Assembly: GCF_001456935.1 (NCBI RefSeq) | Contig: NZ_KQ758484.1 | Coordinates: 436,281 to 500,280, forward strand | Source of the DNA: [Bacillus] enclensis | Lineage (GTDB): Bacteria > Bacillota > Bacilli > Bacillales > Bacillaceae_B | Length of the DNA stretch: 64,000 nt | Direction of reading: 5' to 3' | Shown here: piece by piece, positions 18,446-27,353 of the stretch | How the letters are laid out: each line of letters begins with the position of its first letter | Position numbering within the stretch: the first letter of the stretch is position 1 | Position numbers and translations under genes: made by a program | Notes under the pieces: generated by a model | What the model was told of the DNA's origin: nothing | Databases searched by the model: none | The model's input: the letters and a program-made list of their open reading frames with translations, nothing else

Positions 18446-18736
18446 TTAGTCCAAAATCGATGGCACGCGTACTTGTCCATCCTTCTTATCCGGTGCGTTC
18501 TTTAACACTTCTTCACGCGGAAGCCCTTCTGTCGGCTCATCTTTACGCATAACATTCTTCATATCAAGCACATGGCTTGTCGCTTCGACATTCTCTGTAT
18601 CTAATTCATTGAGCTGCTCGGCAAACCCGATGATCGCATCTAATTGATTGGTAAACTTCTTTGCTTCGTCTTCCGTGATGGCTAGTCGTGCAAGGTGTGC
18701 AACGTGCTTCACCTGATCTTCTGAAATTCTAGACAT
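18446..18736 (-). CDS. gatC: Asp/Glu-tRNA amidotransferase subunit C
   Basis: A 96-residue GatC, the small helical subunit that clamps GatA and GatB. The start at ATG 18736 is set by GGAGGTGAAGAGG just upstream and gives the family start [20 protein letters not shown]; a longer frame upstream is not family-like. The C-terminal half contains [19 protein letters not shown] and ends VPSILD. First gene of the gatCAB operon; the divergent gap to the AbrB-type gene holds its promoter. Confidence 0.95.
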   Translation of the reverse strand: MSRISEDQVKHVAHLARLAITEDEAKKFTNQLDAIIGFAEQLNELDTENVEATSHVLDMKNVMRKDEPTEGLPREEVLKNAPDKKDGQVRVPSILD

Positions 18737-18988
18737 CCTCTTCACCTCCATAAAGTTTCGAACACTTGCAATACTATTGATAATACCAAAAATCGCGGTG
18801 TTAAAGCAATAGGCCAGGTCTGTATGAAATGACTTCCAACTGGTCAAATCCGTATGCCAGTCTGATGGAAGGTGAGTCCTTGTCACGCCATACGATTTTT
18901 TATTTTTCGGGTTACGAAACAAAGAAGTTGCCACCTCCCCCTATTTTCTATACCTTTAAATTAGATAATAAAAGAAAGGATTTTCCAT

Positions 18989-20047
18989 ATGCGTGCGATT
19001 CTCACAACGTTCCTGATCGGACTCGCAGGCGGCGGTCTCTTCACCCTGCTCCACGTCCCATTGTCCTGGATGCTCGGTTCGATGGTGGCCGTCTTTGCTT
19101 TTCAAAAATGGACACCTATCACTCTAAAGTGGCCGCCAGTGTTAAGGGATTTCGGCCTGGTGATTGTCGGCTATGCGATCGGCCAGTCTTTCAGCATGAA
19201 AACACTGATTGAAATCGGAACACAGCTGCCTTCCATGCTCACTATGACGCTTGCTGTCATCCTGATTTCAATGATCCTTGCCTATTTCACAACCAAAATA
19301 ACCGGAATCAACCTGCCGTCGACCATTACCGGCAGCATTCCGGGAGGGCTGTCCCAAATGGTGGTGCTTGGTGAAGAATTAAAGAATATCGACCTGACCG
19401 TCGTGACCATCCTGCAGGTCGTCCGGCTGCTGTCCGTCATATTTGTCGTGCCGTTTTTGGTATTCAGTCCCCTTCTCGCAGGTCATGCGCCGGCTTCTGC
19501 CAGTTCGGGTCCGGGCACTATGTCGTCTTTTGACTGGGGTTTTATCCTATTCTTGGGGATTGCCGTCTTATCGGCATTTACTGCAAAAAAAATACACCTC
19601 CCCACCGCTTCCATGCTCGGACCGATCATTGCAGTCGGCGGGTTGGTGATTGCAGGCCTTGATGTTCCGGCCATGCCTGGGGTGCTCATCATCCTGGCTC
19701 AGTTATGCCTCGGGATTTATTTCAGCTTCATGCTCGATTTTTCCTCGGCAGAAGGATTATCTAAATTCGTTCCGCTGTCCGTCATCACTTCCCTTTGCCT
19801 CTTGGTAAGCTGTGTCGGCTTGAGCTTTATTCTAAGCAAATGGCATGATATTTCGTTCCTGACAGCCTTCATCAGCCTGGCACCGGGCGGCATGGCTGAA
19901 ATGGCGATCGTCGGCCAGTCGGTGAATGCCGATCTTTCGATTATCACCGGATACCACCTGTTCCGGATTCTTTTTATCTTATTCATCATCCCGTTCTTCC
20001 TCAAATGGCTGTTCAAATCACAGTTGTTTGAGGCAAAGCAGCATTAG
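18989..20047 (+). CDS. AbrB-family membrane protein (PF05145 type)
   Basis: A 352-residue polytopic membrane protein with two related halves, each holding a GGxxxxLLxxPLSWMLG-like start; the second-half block is KIHLPTASMLGPIIAVGG. This architecture matches the AbrB membrane family (sometimes named ammonia monooxygenase), unrelated to the DNA-binding AbrB. Probable transporter; substrate unknown. The ATG follows AAAGGA. Its stop codon overlaps the convergent YueI-like gene by four bases, and the terminator lies inside that gene's 3' end. Confidence 0.8.
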   Translation: MRAILTTFLIGLAGGGLFTLLHVPLSWMLGSMVAVFAFQKWTPITLKWPPVLRDFGLVIVGYAIGQSFSMKTLIEIGTQLPSMLTMTLAVILISMILAYFTTKITGINLPSTITGSIPGGLSQMVVLGEELKNIDLTVVTILQVVRLLSVIFVVPFLVFSPLLAGHAPASASSGPGTMSSFDWGFILFLGIAVLSAFTAKKIHLPTASMLGPIIAVGGLVIAGLDVPAMPGVLIILAQLCLGIYFSFMLDFSSAEGLSKFVPLSVITSLCLLVSCVGLSFILSKWHDISFLTAFISLAPGGMAEMAIVGQSVNADLSIITGYHLFRILFILFIIPFFLKWLFKSQLFEAKQH

Positions 20048-20487
20048 AAAAGCTTGTTCTTTATTTTGGAGAACACGCTTTTCTTTTTTTGCTTTGTGTT
20101 CACAGCAGGTTTGTCTGCCTGCTTTGTCACATAAATCTCTTCCTTGTTGATGGCGTGATCATAGGCAAGCAGCAGACCGATATCGGTTTGGGATTCTTTG
20201 TTCGTGACCATTGAAAATTTCACACCATACTGATTGGCGAGTTTTATATATTTTGTAAGGTAGTTATAGTTCATGTTTCCATTCAGCAGGAGTTTTGCCC
20301 CCCGGTGTTCCTTCAGGCATTCTGCGACTTCCTGATAGACTTTCTTTTCCCTTACCTGGCTTTGTGTCAGGGCAATGACGATCCGTTCCCGCAAGCTTCC
20401 GAGGAATTTCCGCCTTTCGTCAGGCTTCGTCTGTTTTTGTCCGTACATCCCATTTTCAAGATAGTCATCGATTGTTGGCTTACTCAC
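20044..20487 (-). CDS. yueI: YueI-like protein (DUF1694)
   Basis: A 147-residue soluble protein of the DUF1694/YueI group. Family features seen are the DDYLENGMYGQKQTKPDERRKFLG start, TFRERVVIAL-like LRERIVIALTQSQVR, and the lysine-rich end KKKSVFSKIKNKLF. Function unknown; the fold of the family is related to PELOTA-like RNA-binding domains by report, which is not shown here. The start is GTG 20487, six bases after GGAGGTG; an earlier GTG sits inside that ribosome site. Convergent and overlapping with the AbrB-type gene. Confidence 0.8.
   Translation of the reverse strand: MSKPTIDDYLENGMYGQKQTKPDERRKFLGSLRERIVIALTQSQVREKKVYQEVAECLKEHRGAKLLLNGNMNYNYLTKYIKLANQYGVKFSMVTNKESQTDIGLLLAYDHAINKEEIYVTKQADKPAVNTKQKKKSVFSKIKNKLF
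20047..20092 (+). terminator. Terminator of the AbrB-type gene inside yueI
   Basis: GAAAAGC.GTTCT pairs with AGAAC.GCTTTTC, followed by seven T. It begins at the stop codon and covers the last codons of the convergent yueI-like gene. Confidence 0.8.
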
Positions 20488-20619
20488 TTCCGGCACCTCC
20501 GCGGATATTGGTGATTTTCATTACACTATATGATTGAAGCTGTTCATTTGCTTATTCTCTCCCATTTTCTCTTATGCAAACACTTTCAGACAAGGGGTAA
20601 GGGTTATGGTGCCTCTAAT

Positions 20620-20759
20620 GCCGCTATTGATTTCCGTGCAAAACTCCGCTTTCCGCGGGCGGTTGGTGAGCCTCCTCGGCTTCGCCTGCGGGGTCTCACC
20701 TAACACGCTTTTCCCGCAGGAGTCTACGTTTTGCACTCCAATCAATCGCTGGAACCGGC
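20620..20759. repeat. Dispersed palindromic repeat A, copy 2
   Basis: About 140 bp, intact. Left arm GCCGCTATTGATTTCCGTG and right arm TTTTGCACTCCAATCAATCG, with the CTTTCCGCGGGCGGTTGG and CCCGCAGGAGTCTACG blocks. It is the closest intact relative of the interrupted copy 4 at 60149. It lies between the yueI-like gene and the next membrane protein gene. Confidence 0.92.
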
Positions 20760-20838
20760 TAACCACCGTTATAAACCTTATCAATGCATAAAAAAATTCC
20801 CCGGTTAGAACTTTCCTACAGGTATAACAAATGAGTTT

Positions 20839-22041
20839 TTATTTGAAATGAAGGTCCAAAACTTCCGGCCCTTCCCTGGTTAATTCGAATTTCATGGTGT
20901 GAGGTGCATTTCCATAGGGGTTTTCGACTTTTACTTTCCATTTATCTTGACCTTCTTCTATGACTTCGACAAAAGGGGTTTCTTTCAATGCCTTCATATA
21001 CTCTTGTTCAGTTACCCTCTTTTCCTTGCCGTCTGTCTTTAAGATGAATTCTCCATCTCTTTCGCTTCCGATATTGTCTCCTAAGTGTTCAGTCAACCAC
21101 CCGGCGATCTGCGGGGATATGTTTTCTGCTGTTTCCAGAACGCTTCCGGTATTCAATTCAGGCTTGTTTTTCAGCACATCAAATAGATAGTGTTCCACCT
21201 TGCCGCATTCGAAGATCCTGCCGTGTTCATCGATACCGCCTTCTGTACTGCATACATCGACTGCAATGCCGTCGACGGGAAGTTCGCTGTCTTTGAGTTC
21301 TTTTTTGCCTGCGGTGTCGATTCGGTAGTTCTCTACACCTTTAACGGCATAGCCCATCCGCTGGCCATCGGAGTTCAGTTCGTAGTAGTTCATACTTTCA
21401 TCGTTCAGCATCGGTTTGGTGATGAGGTCCAGTTGCGAGAAGACAAAGTCGGCCTCAGTATAAGGAGTCGGGCCCCACCCTCCGGCATCCGACTTGGTCC
21501 TTTTTACGTTTACTGAATCCCCGTCTTCGGAAAGTCTTATCCGGTAAAAAACGGTCTCGGGGTGATCCTCATCGACAATTGATATATCAAGACTTTCGTA
21601 TTCTCCTTCTTTATCAATGACCACACTAAATCTAGTCAGCTTCACGCCATAATCATTCTCCACGTCCAGTTCCTTCTTAATATTGGTCCATTCTTCCAAC
21701 AGGCTTCCCTCATAAAAATTCGTCTCCTGCAGGGTCACCTTTCTTGGCCATTCATACCATTCCTGAACTGCGAACGACAGGATCACTGACAAAAGGAAGA
21801 CTGTAAATCCGGTATAAGCTGCACGATTTTTGCTCCACACATTGGCCCGGATGTTACGAAAAAATAGTATAAAGATTATAAACCCAACGGGAATAGGGAA
21901 TCCGTTCAGGTTAAACATCGCCGTCCCGAGGATGGTGTACCCAATCAACTTCGCTAATAGGTATGGTTCTTCTTCGTCTGATTTACGGTATAAAACAATT
22001 ACGACTGCAATTGATAATACCAGCAGCATGAGTTCCAGCAT
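20839..22041 (-). CDS. Uncharacterised membrane-anchored protein
   Basis: A 400-residue protein with three to four N-terminal membrane segments (about residues 4-20, 30-48, 51-60 and 75-95) and a large hydrophilic C-terminal part of about 300 residues, predicted outside the membrane. It contains paired cysteines in VDVCSTEGGIDEHGRIFECG. No domain recognised. The start was placed at ATG 22041 (MLELMLLVLSI), where a purine-rich GGGGGCG lies ahead; upstream in-frame ATGs have no site. No obvious terminator behind it. It precedes argF-argC on the same strand with a terminator between, so it is independent. Confidence 0.6.
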   Translation of the reverse strand: MLELMLLVLSIAVVIVLYRKSDEEEPYLLAKLIGYTILGTAMFNLNGFPIPVGFIIFILFFRNIRANVWSKNRAAYTGFTVFLLSVILSFAVQEWYEWPRKVTLQETNFYEGSLLEEWTNIKKELDVENDYGVKLTRFSVVIDKEGEYESLDISIVDEDHPETVFYRIRLSEDGDSVNVKRTKSDAGGWGPTPYTEADFVFSQLDLITKPMLNDESMNYYELNSDGQRMGYAVKGVENYRIDTAGKKELKDSELPVDGIAVDVCSTEGGIDEHGRIFECGKVEHYLFDVLKNKPELNTGSVLETAENISPQIAGWLTEHLGDNIGSERDGEFILKTDGKEKRVTEQEYMKALKETPFVEVIEEGQDKWKVKVENPYGNAPHTMKFELTREGPEVLDLHFK

Positions 22042-22133
22042 CTTTAACGCCCCCAAACCTTCTTCACTTTCATATATATTCATTATACAGGAATCCGGCG
22101 GTATTTTTGGGTAATTAATCCAATTATCCACAA

Positions 22134-22168
22134 CAAAAACCCCGCTTCATCTAAAATGAAACGGGGTT
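22134..22168 (-). terminator. Terminator of the arginine operon
   Basis: On the minus strand AACCCCG.TTCAT pairs with ATGAA.CGGGGTT around TTTAG, followed by TTTTTG. It lies just behind argF. Confidence 0.88.
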
Positions 22169-22183
22169 CATCCATTTATTTTA

Positions 22184-23140
22184 TCAACCAATCACAGACA
22201 ACAAAATCGCCTTCTGCACATGCAAGCGATTCTCCGCCTGCTGGAAAACCGCCGATTTCGCTCCGTCGATGACTTCGGCCGTCACCTCTTCCCCGCGGTG
22301 GGCAGGGAGGCAGTGCAGGAATTTCACGTCTGAGGAGGAGTGGGCAAGCAACTCGTCGTTAACCTGATAAGGTTCGAAAATCTGAAGGCGCTCTGCCGTC
22401 TCCTCTTCCTGCCCCATGCTGGCCCAGACATCTGTATAGACGAAATCCGCACCGGCAGCGGCTTCCACCGGGTCATGGGTGAGCGTAAAGCTCCCTCCGC
22501 TTTGCCCTGCCAGTTCAACCGTGGCATCAATGACTTCCTGCGAAGGCTCATAGCCTTCGGGACATGCGACCTCGACATCCATTCCAAGCTTCGCACACAG
22601 GATCATGAAGGAGTGGGCAACATTATTTCCGTCTCCTATATAGACGACCTTCATTCCGGCGAGCTGACCTTTCAACTCGTAAATGGTCAGTACGTCAGCC
22701 AGTGCCTGACAGGGGTGATACGTATCGCATAAGCCGTTGATGACGGGAACACTCGCATGCTCTGCAAGTGCTGCAACCTTTTCATGTTCAAAGGTGCGGA
22801 TCATGATGGCATCGACGTAAGAGGAAAGCACTTTCGCGGTGTCTGCAATCGATTCGCCCCTTCCCAGCTGGATGTCGCGTGAATTCATGTAGATTGCGTG
22901 CCCGCCCAGCTGCAGCATGCCGGCTTCGAATGATACGCGGGTCCTGGTCGATGATTTCTCGAAGATCATCCCGAGTGTTTTCCCTTCCAGTTTCTTTGAA
23001 ACCGGGTCCTTCTTAAGCTGCTCCGCCAGTGACAGGAGTTCATGCACCTCTTCTGTTGTATAGTCCAGCCACGTCAACAGGTCCCTCCCTTTAAGGGATA
23101 ATGTCTTAAACGGTGACAGGACTGCATTTGATTTCATCAT
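22184..23140 (-). CDS. argF: Ornithine carbamoyltransferase
   Basis: A 318-residue enzyme that carbamoylates ornithine to citrulline. The carbamoyl-phosphate loop STRTR is at 64-68, HPCQALADV at 142-150, and the catalytic Cys277 in FLHCLPAHRG is intact. ATG 23140 lies ten bases behind AAGGAG, whereas an earlier GTG is crowded by it. It is the last gene of argCJBD-carAB-argF, three bases behind the carB stop, and receives carbamoyl phosphate from CarAB. Terminator follows. Confidence 0.95.
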   Translation of the reverse strand: MMKSNAVLSPFKTLSLKGRDLLTWLDYTTEEVHELLSLAEQLKKDPVSKKLEGKTLGMIFEKSSTRTRVSFEAGMLQLGGHAIYMNSRDIQLGRGESIADTAKVLSSYVDAIMIRTFEHEKVAALAEHASVPVINGLCDTYHPCQALADVLTIYELKGQLAGMKVVYIGDGNNVAHSFMILCAKLGMDVEVACPEGYEPSQEVIDATVELAGQSGGSFTLTHDPVEAAAGADFVYTDVWASMGQEEETAERLQIFEPYQVNDELLAHSSSDVKFLHCLPAHRGEEVTAEVIDGAKSAVFQQAENRLHVQKAILLSVIG

Positions 23141-23142
23141 GT

Positions 23143-26100
23143 TCACTTCACTCCTTGCATCATTTTAGGTTTTGCCAGTGGAATCGGAGCAGCTTCGCCC
23201 GTCTCCATACTTTTTATAAAAGCAAGCAGGGTTTCTTTTTCCGTGATGACGGTAATTCCCCCTTCAAGTGCCTGAATGCGTTTCTTCTTCATCTCTCCGT
23301 TATCCTGGTTATTGAAATAGACCGCTGCTTCCGGGGCGTCCACCCACTCATCAAATCCGGCTTCTCCGGAAGTTTGATGGACTTGAAGATCGTCGAAATC
23401 TCCATCGACGAATATCGTGCCTCCGTTCTGCACATGATCATGCAGCGGTTCAAACACCTTGAACATCGCTTCTTCCACCGTATGCCCAAGGCACATCCCT
23501 TCTCCGGTCGACTTCATATTCGCTCCCAGAATATGGTCAAGTTCAGGAAGGGCGTGCGAAGAAAAGACCGGATATTTCACCGCCACGGTTTCAAGTTCAC
23601 CGGCAGACGGTGCAGGGAACGAATCGATCTTCAGCTGCCCGTCACATAAAAGGTCGGCTGCCATTTCAATCAATGAAAAGCCGATGACCTTGCTGATGAT
23701 CGGCACTGTCCGGCTTGCCCGAGGATTGACTTCCAATATGAATACCTCATCCCCCTGAAGGAGGAACTGGATATTCATGATTCCTTTATAATTCAGGGCA
23801 GAGACGACTTTCCCGGCATAGTCCGAAATTTCACTTTTGACTTTTGCGGACAGTGATTGTGCAGGAAAAATGGCCATGCTGTCTCCCGAATGAACGCCGG
23901 CCCGTTCGATATGCTCCATGATGCCCGGGATATAGGCATTCTCCCCGTCTGCCACCAAATCGATTTCAGCTTCCGCACCCGTTTTGAATTCATCGACAAG
24001 GACTGGAAAATAGTCTTCGTCTGCTTCCTCGAGCCACTTATGGAGTTCTTCCTTCGTTTCCAGTTTGACCATGCCCTTGCCGCCGATGACATAAGACGGA
24101 CGGCACAGAATCGGGAATTGCAGGTCCTTCGCTGCCTTCAGTGCCTGGGATTTGCTGTGACAGATGTCCCCTTTGACGCGGGGAATCTCGAGCTCGTCAA
24201 GCAATTGATAGAATCGGTCACGGTCTTCGACGGCATCAATGGTGTCAGAAGTGATACCAAGCAGATGAACCCCTCTTTCTTCTAAAAGAGGTGCAAGATT
24301 CAAGGCCGTCTGTCCCCCAAATTGAACGAGGACGGTATCGATCCCTTCATGTTGAATGATCTCCATGACGCTCTCTTCTGTGACCGGTTCGAAATACAGG
24401 CGGTCTGCCGTCTCATAGTCAGTGCTGACCGTTTCCGGATTATTATTCACGATGATCGTTTTGTAGCCGTGTTCCTGCAGGCGCTGATTCGCTTTGACCG
24501 CACTGTAGTCGAACTCCACTCCCTGGCCGATCCTGATGGGGCCGGAGCCGATGATGAGCGCCTTCTTTCCGCCGGAAAGCGGCTCTATTTCATTTTCTCC
24601 CCAGTAGGTGGAGTACGCATAGTTGGTGATTGCGTCGAATTCGCCGGCACATGTGTCGACCATCTTGAAGCCCGGTTTGAGCCCGAAGGCCTTGCGCAGA
24701 GCCGTGACCTCACTTTCCCCTGTGCCTGAAAGTCTGGCAATATCACGGTCTTCGAATCTATATTTTTTTGCCAGCTCCAGGAGTTCAGGACTTAAAGGTT
24801 CTCGCTGCAGCTTACTCTCTACACTCAACAGATTTTCAAGGACGGACAGAAACAGTTTATCGATTCCTGTTTTGTCATGAAGCTCATCCATTCCCACGCC
24901 TCTTCTTATCAGCTCCACCAGTTGAAAGAAGCGGATGTCCGTCGGAAATTCGATTGCTTCGAGGAGCACCCGGTCCGGCAATGACACAAGTCCTTCCTTA
25001 AGGGAGAGACCCATCGCACCGATGTCCAGGGATTGGACCGCCTTTTGAAAGGCTGCTTCCATCGTCCGTTCGATCGCCATCACTTCCCCGGTCGCTTTCA
25101 TTTTCGTTCCGAGACGGCGGTTTCCTTCAGGGAACTTATCGAACGGCCAGCGGGGGAACTTGACGACCACATAGTCTAGTGCAGGTTCAAAGCTCGCATA
25201 TGTCGTCCTTGTCAGCGGATTGATGATTTCATCCAATGAATAGCCGACGGCCAGCTTGACGGCGATTTTCGCAATCGGGTAGCCGGTCGCCTTCGAGGCC
25301 AGTGCCGATGAACGGCTGACCCGGGGGTTGACTTCAATGACGTAGTATTGATTGCTGTCAGGGTCTAAAGCAAACTGTATATTGCAGCCTCCCACGACTT
25401 CGAGGGAATTGATGATATCAAAAGCCGCCGTACGGAGCATATGAAACTCCTGATCCCTCAACGTCTGCGAAGGGGCAACGACGATTGAATCACCGGTGTG
25501 GACCCCTACCGGATCGAAATTTTCCATGTTGCATACCGATATACAATTTCCTTTCGAATCTCTCATCACTTCATACTCGATTTCCTTGAAGCCGGCAATG
25601 CTCTTTTCCACAAGGATCTGATTGATCGGGCTTGCTTTCAACCCGGTTTGGACAAGCTTGACGTACTCTTCTTCCGTGGATGCGATCCCGCCTCCTCTTC
25701 CTCCCAGTGTATAAGCCGGGCGGACAATGATCGGAAGCGAAATCCTTTCTGCAAAAGCAAGTGCAGATTTGACGTCCTCGACGATTTCACTTTCAGCAAC
25801 CGGATGATCGAGCTCGTTCATGAGGGTACGGAATTTTTCACGGTCCTCCCCCTTCTGGATCGACTCCACCGAAGTACCGAGCAGTTTCACGCCGTATTTA
25901 TCGAGGACCCCTTTTTCATGGAGCTGCACTGCAAGATTGAGCGCCGTCTGCCCGCCGAGATTCGCCACCAGGCCGTCGGGCTTCTCCTTTTCAATGATGC
26001 CTGTGACCGTTTTAACCGTAAGAGGCTCACAGTAGACGGTGTCGGCGTTTTCGGTATCGGTCATGATCGTCGCAGGATTATGGTTCACAAGTACGACTTC

Positions 26101-26226
26101 ATATCCTTCTTCCTTCAGGGCAAGGCAGCCCTGGGTGCCTGAATAATCGAATTCTGCTGCCTGACCGATGATGATCGGTCCGGATCCGATGACGAGGATC
26201 TTCTGAATACTTGAATCTTTAGGCAT
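23143..26226 (-). CDS. carB: Carbamoyl-phosphate synthase large chain (arginine-specific)
   Basis: A 1027-residue CPSase large subunit with the duplicated ATP-grasp plan: N half GSGPIIIGQAAEFDYSGTQG, IVRPAYTLGGRGGG and IEVNPRVSRSSALASKATGYP; C half GSGPIRIGQGVEFDYSAVKA, LCRPSYVIGGKGM and LEVNPRASRTVPIISK; a C-terminal MGS-like region is short. The length matches the arginine-specific CarB (about 1030) and not the pyrimidine PyrAB (about 1070). The start is ATG 26226 behind GGGAGAGAG; upstream in-frame sequence is not family-like. It overlaps carA by eight bases. Confidence 0.95.
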   Translation of the reverse strand: MPKDSSIQKILVIGSGPIIIGQAAEFDYSGTQGCLALKEEGYEVVLVNHNPATIMTDTENADTVYCEPLTVKTVTGIIEKEKPDGLVANLGGQTALNLAVQLHEKGVLDKYGVKLLGTSVESIQKGEDREKFRTLMNELDHPVAESEIVEDVKSALAFAERISLPIIVRPAYTLGGRGGGIASTEEEYVKLVQTGLKASPINQILVEKSIAGFKEIEYEVMRDSKGNCISVCNMENFDPVGVHTGDSIVVAPSQTLRDQEFHMLRTAAFDIINSLEVVGGCNIQFALDPDSNQYYVIEVNPRVSRSSALASKATGYPIAKIAVKLAVGYSLDEIINPLTRTTYASFEPALDYVVVKFPRWPFDKFPEGNRRLGTKMKATGEVMAIERTMEAAFQKAVQSLDIGAMGLSLKEGLVSLPDRVLLEAIEFPTDIRFFQLVELIRRGVGMDELHDKTGIDKLFLSVLENLLSVESKLQREPLSPELLELAKKYRFEDRDIARLSGTGESEVTALRKAFGLKPGFKMVDTCAGEFDAITNYAYSTYWGENEIEPLSGGKKALIIGSGPIRIGQGVEFDYSAVKANQRLQEHGYKTIIVNNNPETVSTDYETADRLYFEPVTEESVMEIIQHEGIDTVLVQFGGQTALNLAPLLEERGVHLLGITSDTIDAVEDRDRFYQLLDELEIPRVKGDICHSKSQALKAAKDLQFPILCRPSYVIGGKGMVKLETKEELHKWLEEADEDYFPVLVDEFKTGAEAEIDLVADGENAYIPGIMEHIERAGVHSGDSMAIFPAQSLSAKVKSEISDYAGKVVSALNYKGIMNIQFLLQGDEVFILEVNPRASRTVPIISKVIGFSLIEMAADLLCDGQLKIDSFPAPSAGELETVAVKYPVFSSHALPELDHILGANMKSTGEGMCLGHTVEEAMFKVFEPLHDHVQNGGTIFVDGDFDDLQVHQTSGEAGFDEWVDAPEAAVYFNNQDNGEMKKKRIQALEGGITVITEKETLLAFIKSMETGEAAPIPLAKPKMMQGVK

Positions 26227-27283
26227 AAATCTTCTCTCTCCCTGGTTGTTTGATGGATTGATAGAATTCTTCAAAGATGTAAGATGCATCTTCGGGACCC
26301 GGACGCGCCTCCGGATGGAATTGCACGGATAGGATCGGTTTCGACTCATGCTGCAGTCCTTCTACAGAACCGTCGTTCACATTGAAAAAACGGGGCTTGA
26401 GATTCGTCCCTTTTAAACTCTCATCCTCGACGACATAGTTGTGATTCTGTGAGGTCAGGTAAACCCGGCCTGTTCCGTGATCGATGACCGGATGATTTGC
26501 TCCCCTATGGCCGAACAGCAGTTTTCGGGTGTTGCCCCCGAGTGCCAGGGCGATCAGTTGGTGCCCCAGGCATATCCCGAGCGTCGGAAGTGTCAGGATA
26601 TATTCTTTCAACTGCGGCAGGATGCCCCCCATTTCTTTTGGGTCGCCGGGTCCGTTGGATATGACGATCGCATCCGGCTCAAGCTCCTGAAGTAATTCCA
26701 GACGATCATATGGCACGACGGTGACCGAACAGTCCATATCCACAAGGCTCGTGATGATTGACTTCTTCACCCCGAAATCAATTAGGGCAACCTGTATACT
26801 CCCGCTTCCATACCTGCTTACTTCTGCCGATGCCACTTGTTCAATCTGGCCCTTCAGCGTATGGGAAGGGGGAATTTGTGCTGATGCACTCATACATGCA
26901 TTCTGGCTCCCGAGCTCCCTGATCGTTTTCACCACCTGGCGTGTGTCCACCCCCGTCATATAAGGTATCTTCCATTTTTGAAGATACTCTTTAAGGGAAG
27001 ACGTCGCCTGATAATGCGAATAAACGTCCGGACAATGAAGCATGACGACCCCTTTGACCTGAGGTCCGGCACTTTCGGAATCACTCTCATTGATTCCATA
27101 CTGGCCGATCAGCGGATAGGTGAAGACCACGATTTGATCTTTATAGGAAGGATCCGTGAGCACCTCCTGATAACCCGTCATACCAGTAAAAAACACGATC
27201 TCGCCGACAACGTTCCCCTTGCAGCCGGGGGACAATTCGCCCTTGAAGACGGTCCCGTTTTCCAAACTTAAGCAGCCGGTCAT
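26219..27283 (-). CDS. carA: Carbamoyl-phosphate synthase small chain
   Basis: A 354-residue glutamine amidotransferase subunit that feeds ammonia to CarB. The class I triad is visible: Cys238 in GICLGHQ, with the His/Glu pair in SVQFHPEA near the C terminus. ISNGPGDPKEM precedes it. The start ATG 27283 was chosen because GGAGGG lies eight bases upstream. The CarA-CarB reading frames overlap by eight bases (ATGCCTAA). It is the first gene after the internal ArgR-like box pair, so the carA-carB-argF segment may be expressed separately as well. Confidence 0.95.
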   Translation of the reverse strand: MTGCLSLENGTVFKGELSPGCKGNVVGEIVFFTGMTGYQEVLTDPSYKDQIVVFTYPLIGQYGINESDSESAGPQVKGVVMLHCPDVYSHYQATSSLKEYLQKWKIPYMTGVDTRQVVKTIRELGSQNACMSASAQIPPSHTLKGQIEQVASAEVSRYGSGSIQVALIDFGVKKSIITSLVDMDCSVTVVPYDRLELLQELEPDAIVISNGPGDPKEMGGILPQLKEYILTLPTLGICLGHQLIALALGGNTRKLLFGHRGANHPVIDHGTGRVYLTSQNHNYVVEDESLKGTNLKPRFFNVNDGSVEGLQHESKPILSVQFHPEARPGPEDASYIFEEFYQSIKQPGREKIYA

Positions 27284-27300
27284 GATGTATCCCTCCAATA

Positions 27301-27338
27301 AATGAATTTTTATTATAAATTAAGTATTTTTATGCATT
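27301..27338 (-). promoter_or_regulatory. ArgR/AhrC-type box pair before carA
   Basis: Two A/T-rich imperfect boxes, AATGAATTTTTATTATA (27301-27317) and TAAGTATTTTTATGCATT (27321-27338), resemble the TGAAT-A/T-ATTCA arginine box consensus. They lie between argD and carA, where only operator function makes sense in a co-directional gap of about 70 bp. A TATAAT -10 (minus) is at 27312-27317, but no good -35 was found. Confidence 0.6.
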
Positions 27339-27353
27339 CCTGATTAAAAAATT

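Noticed and set aside
23459..26142. Several plus-strand frames of 100-214 codons opposite carB.
   Set aside because: Shadows of a high-GC3 coding region; none has a ribosome site or a family signature.
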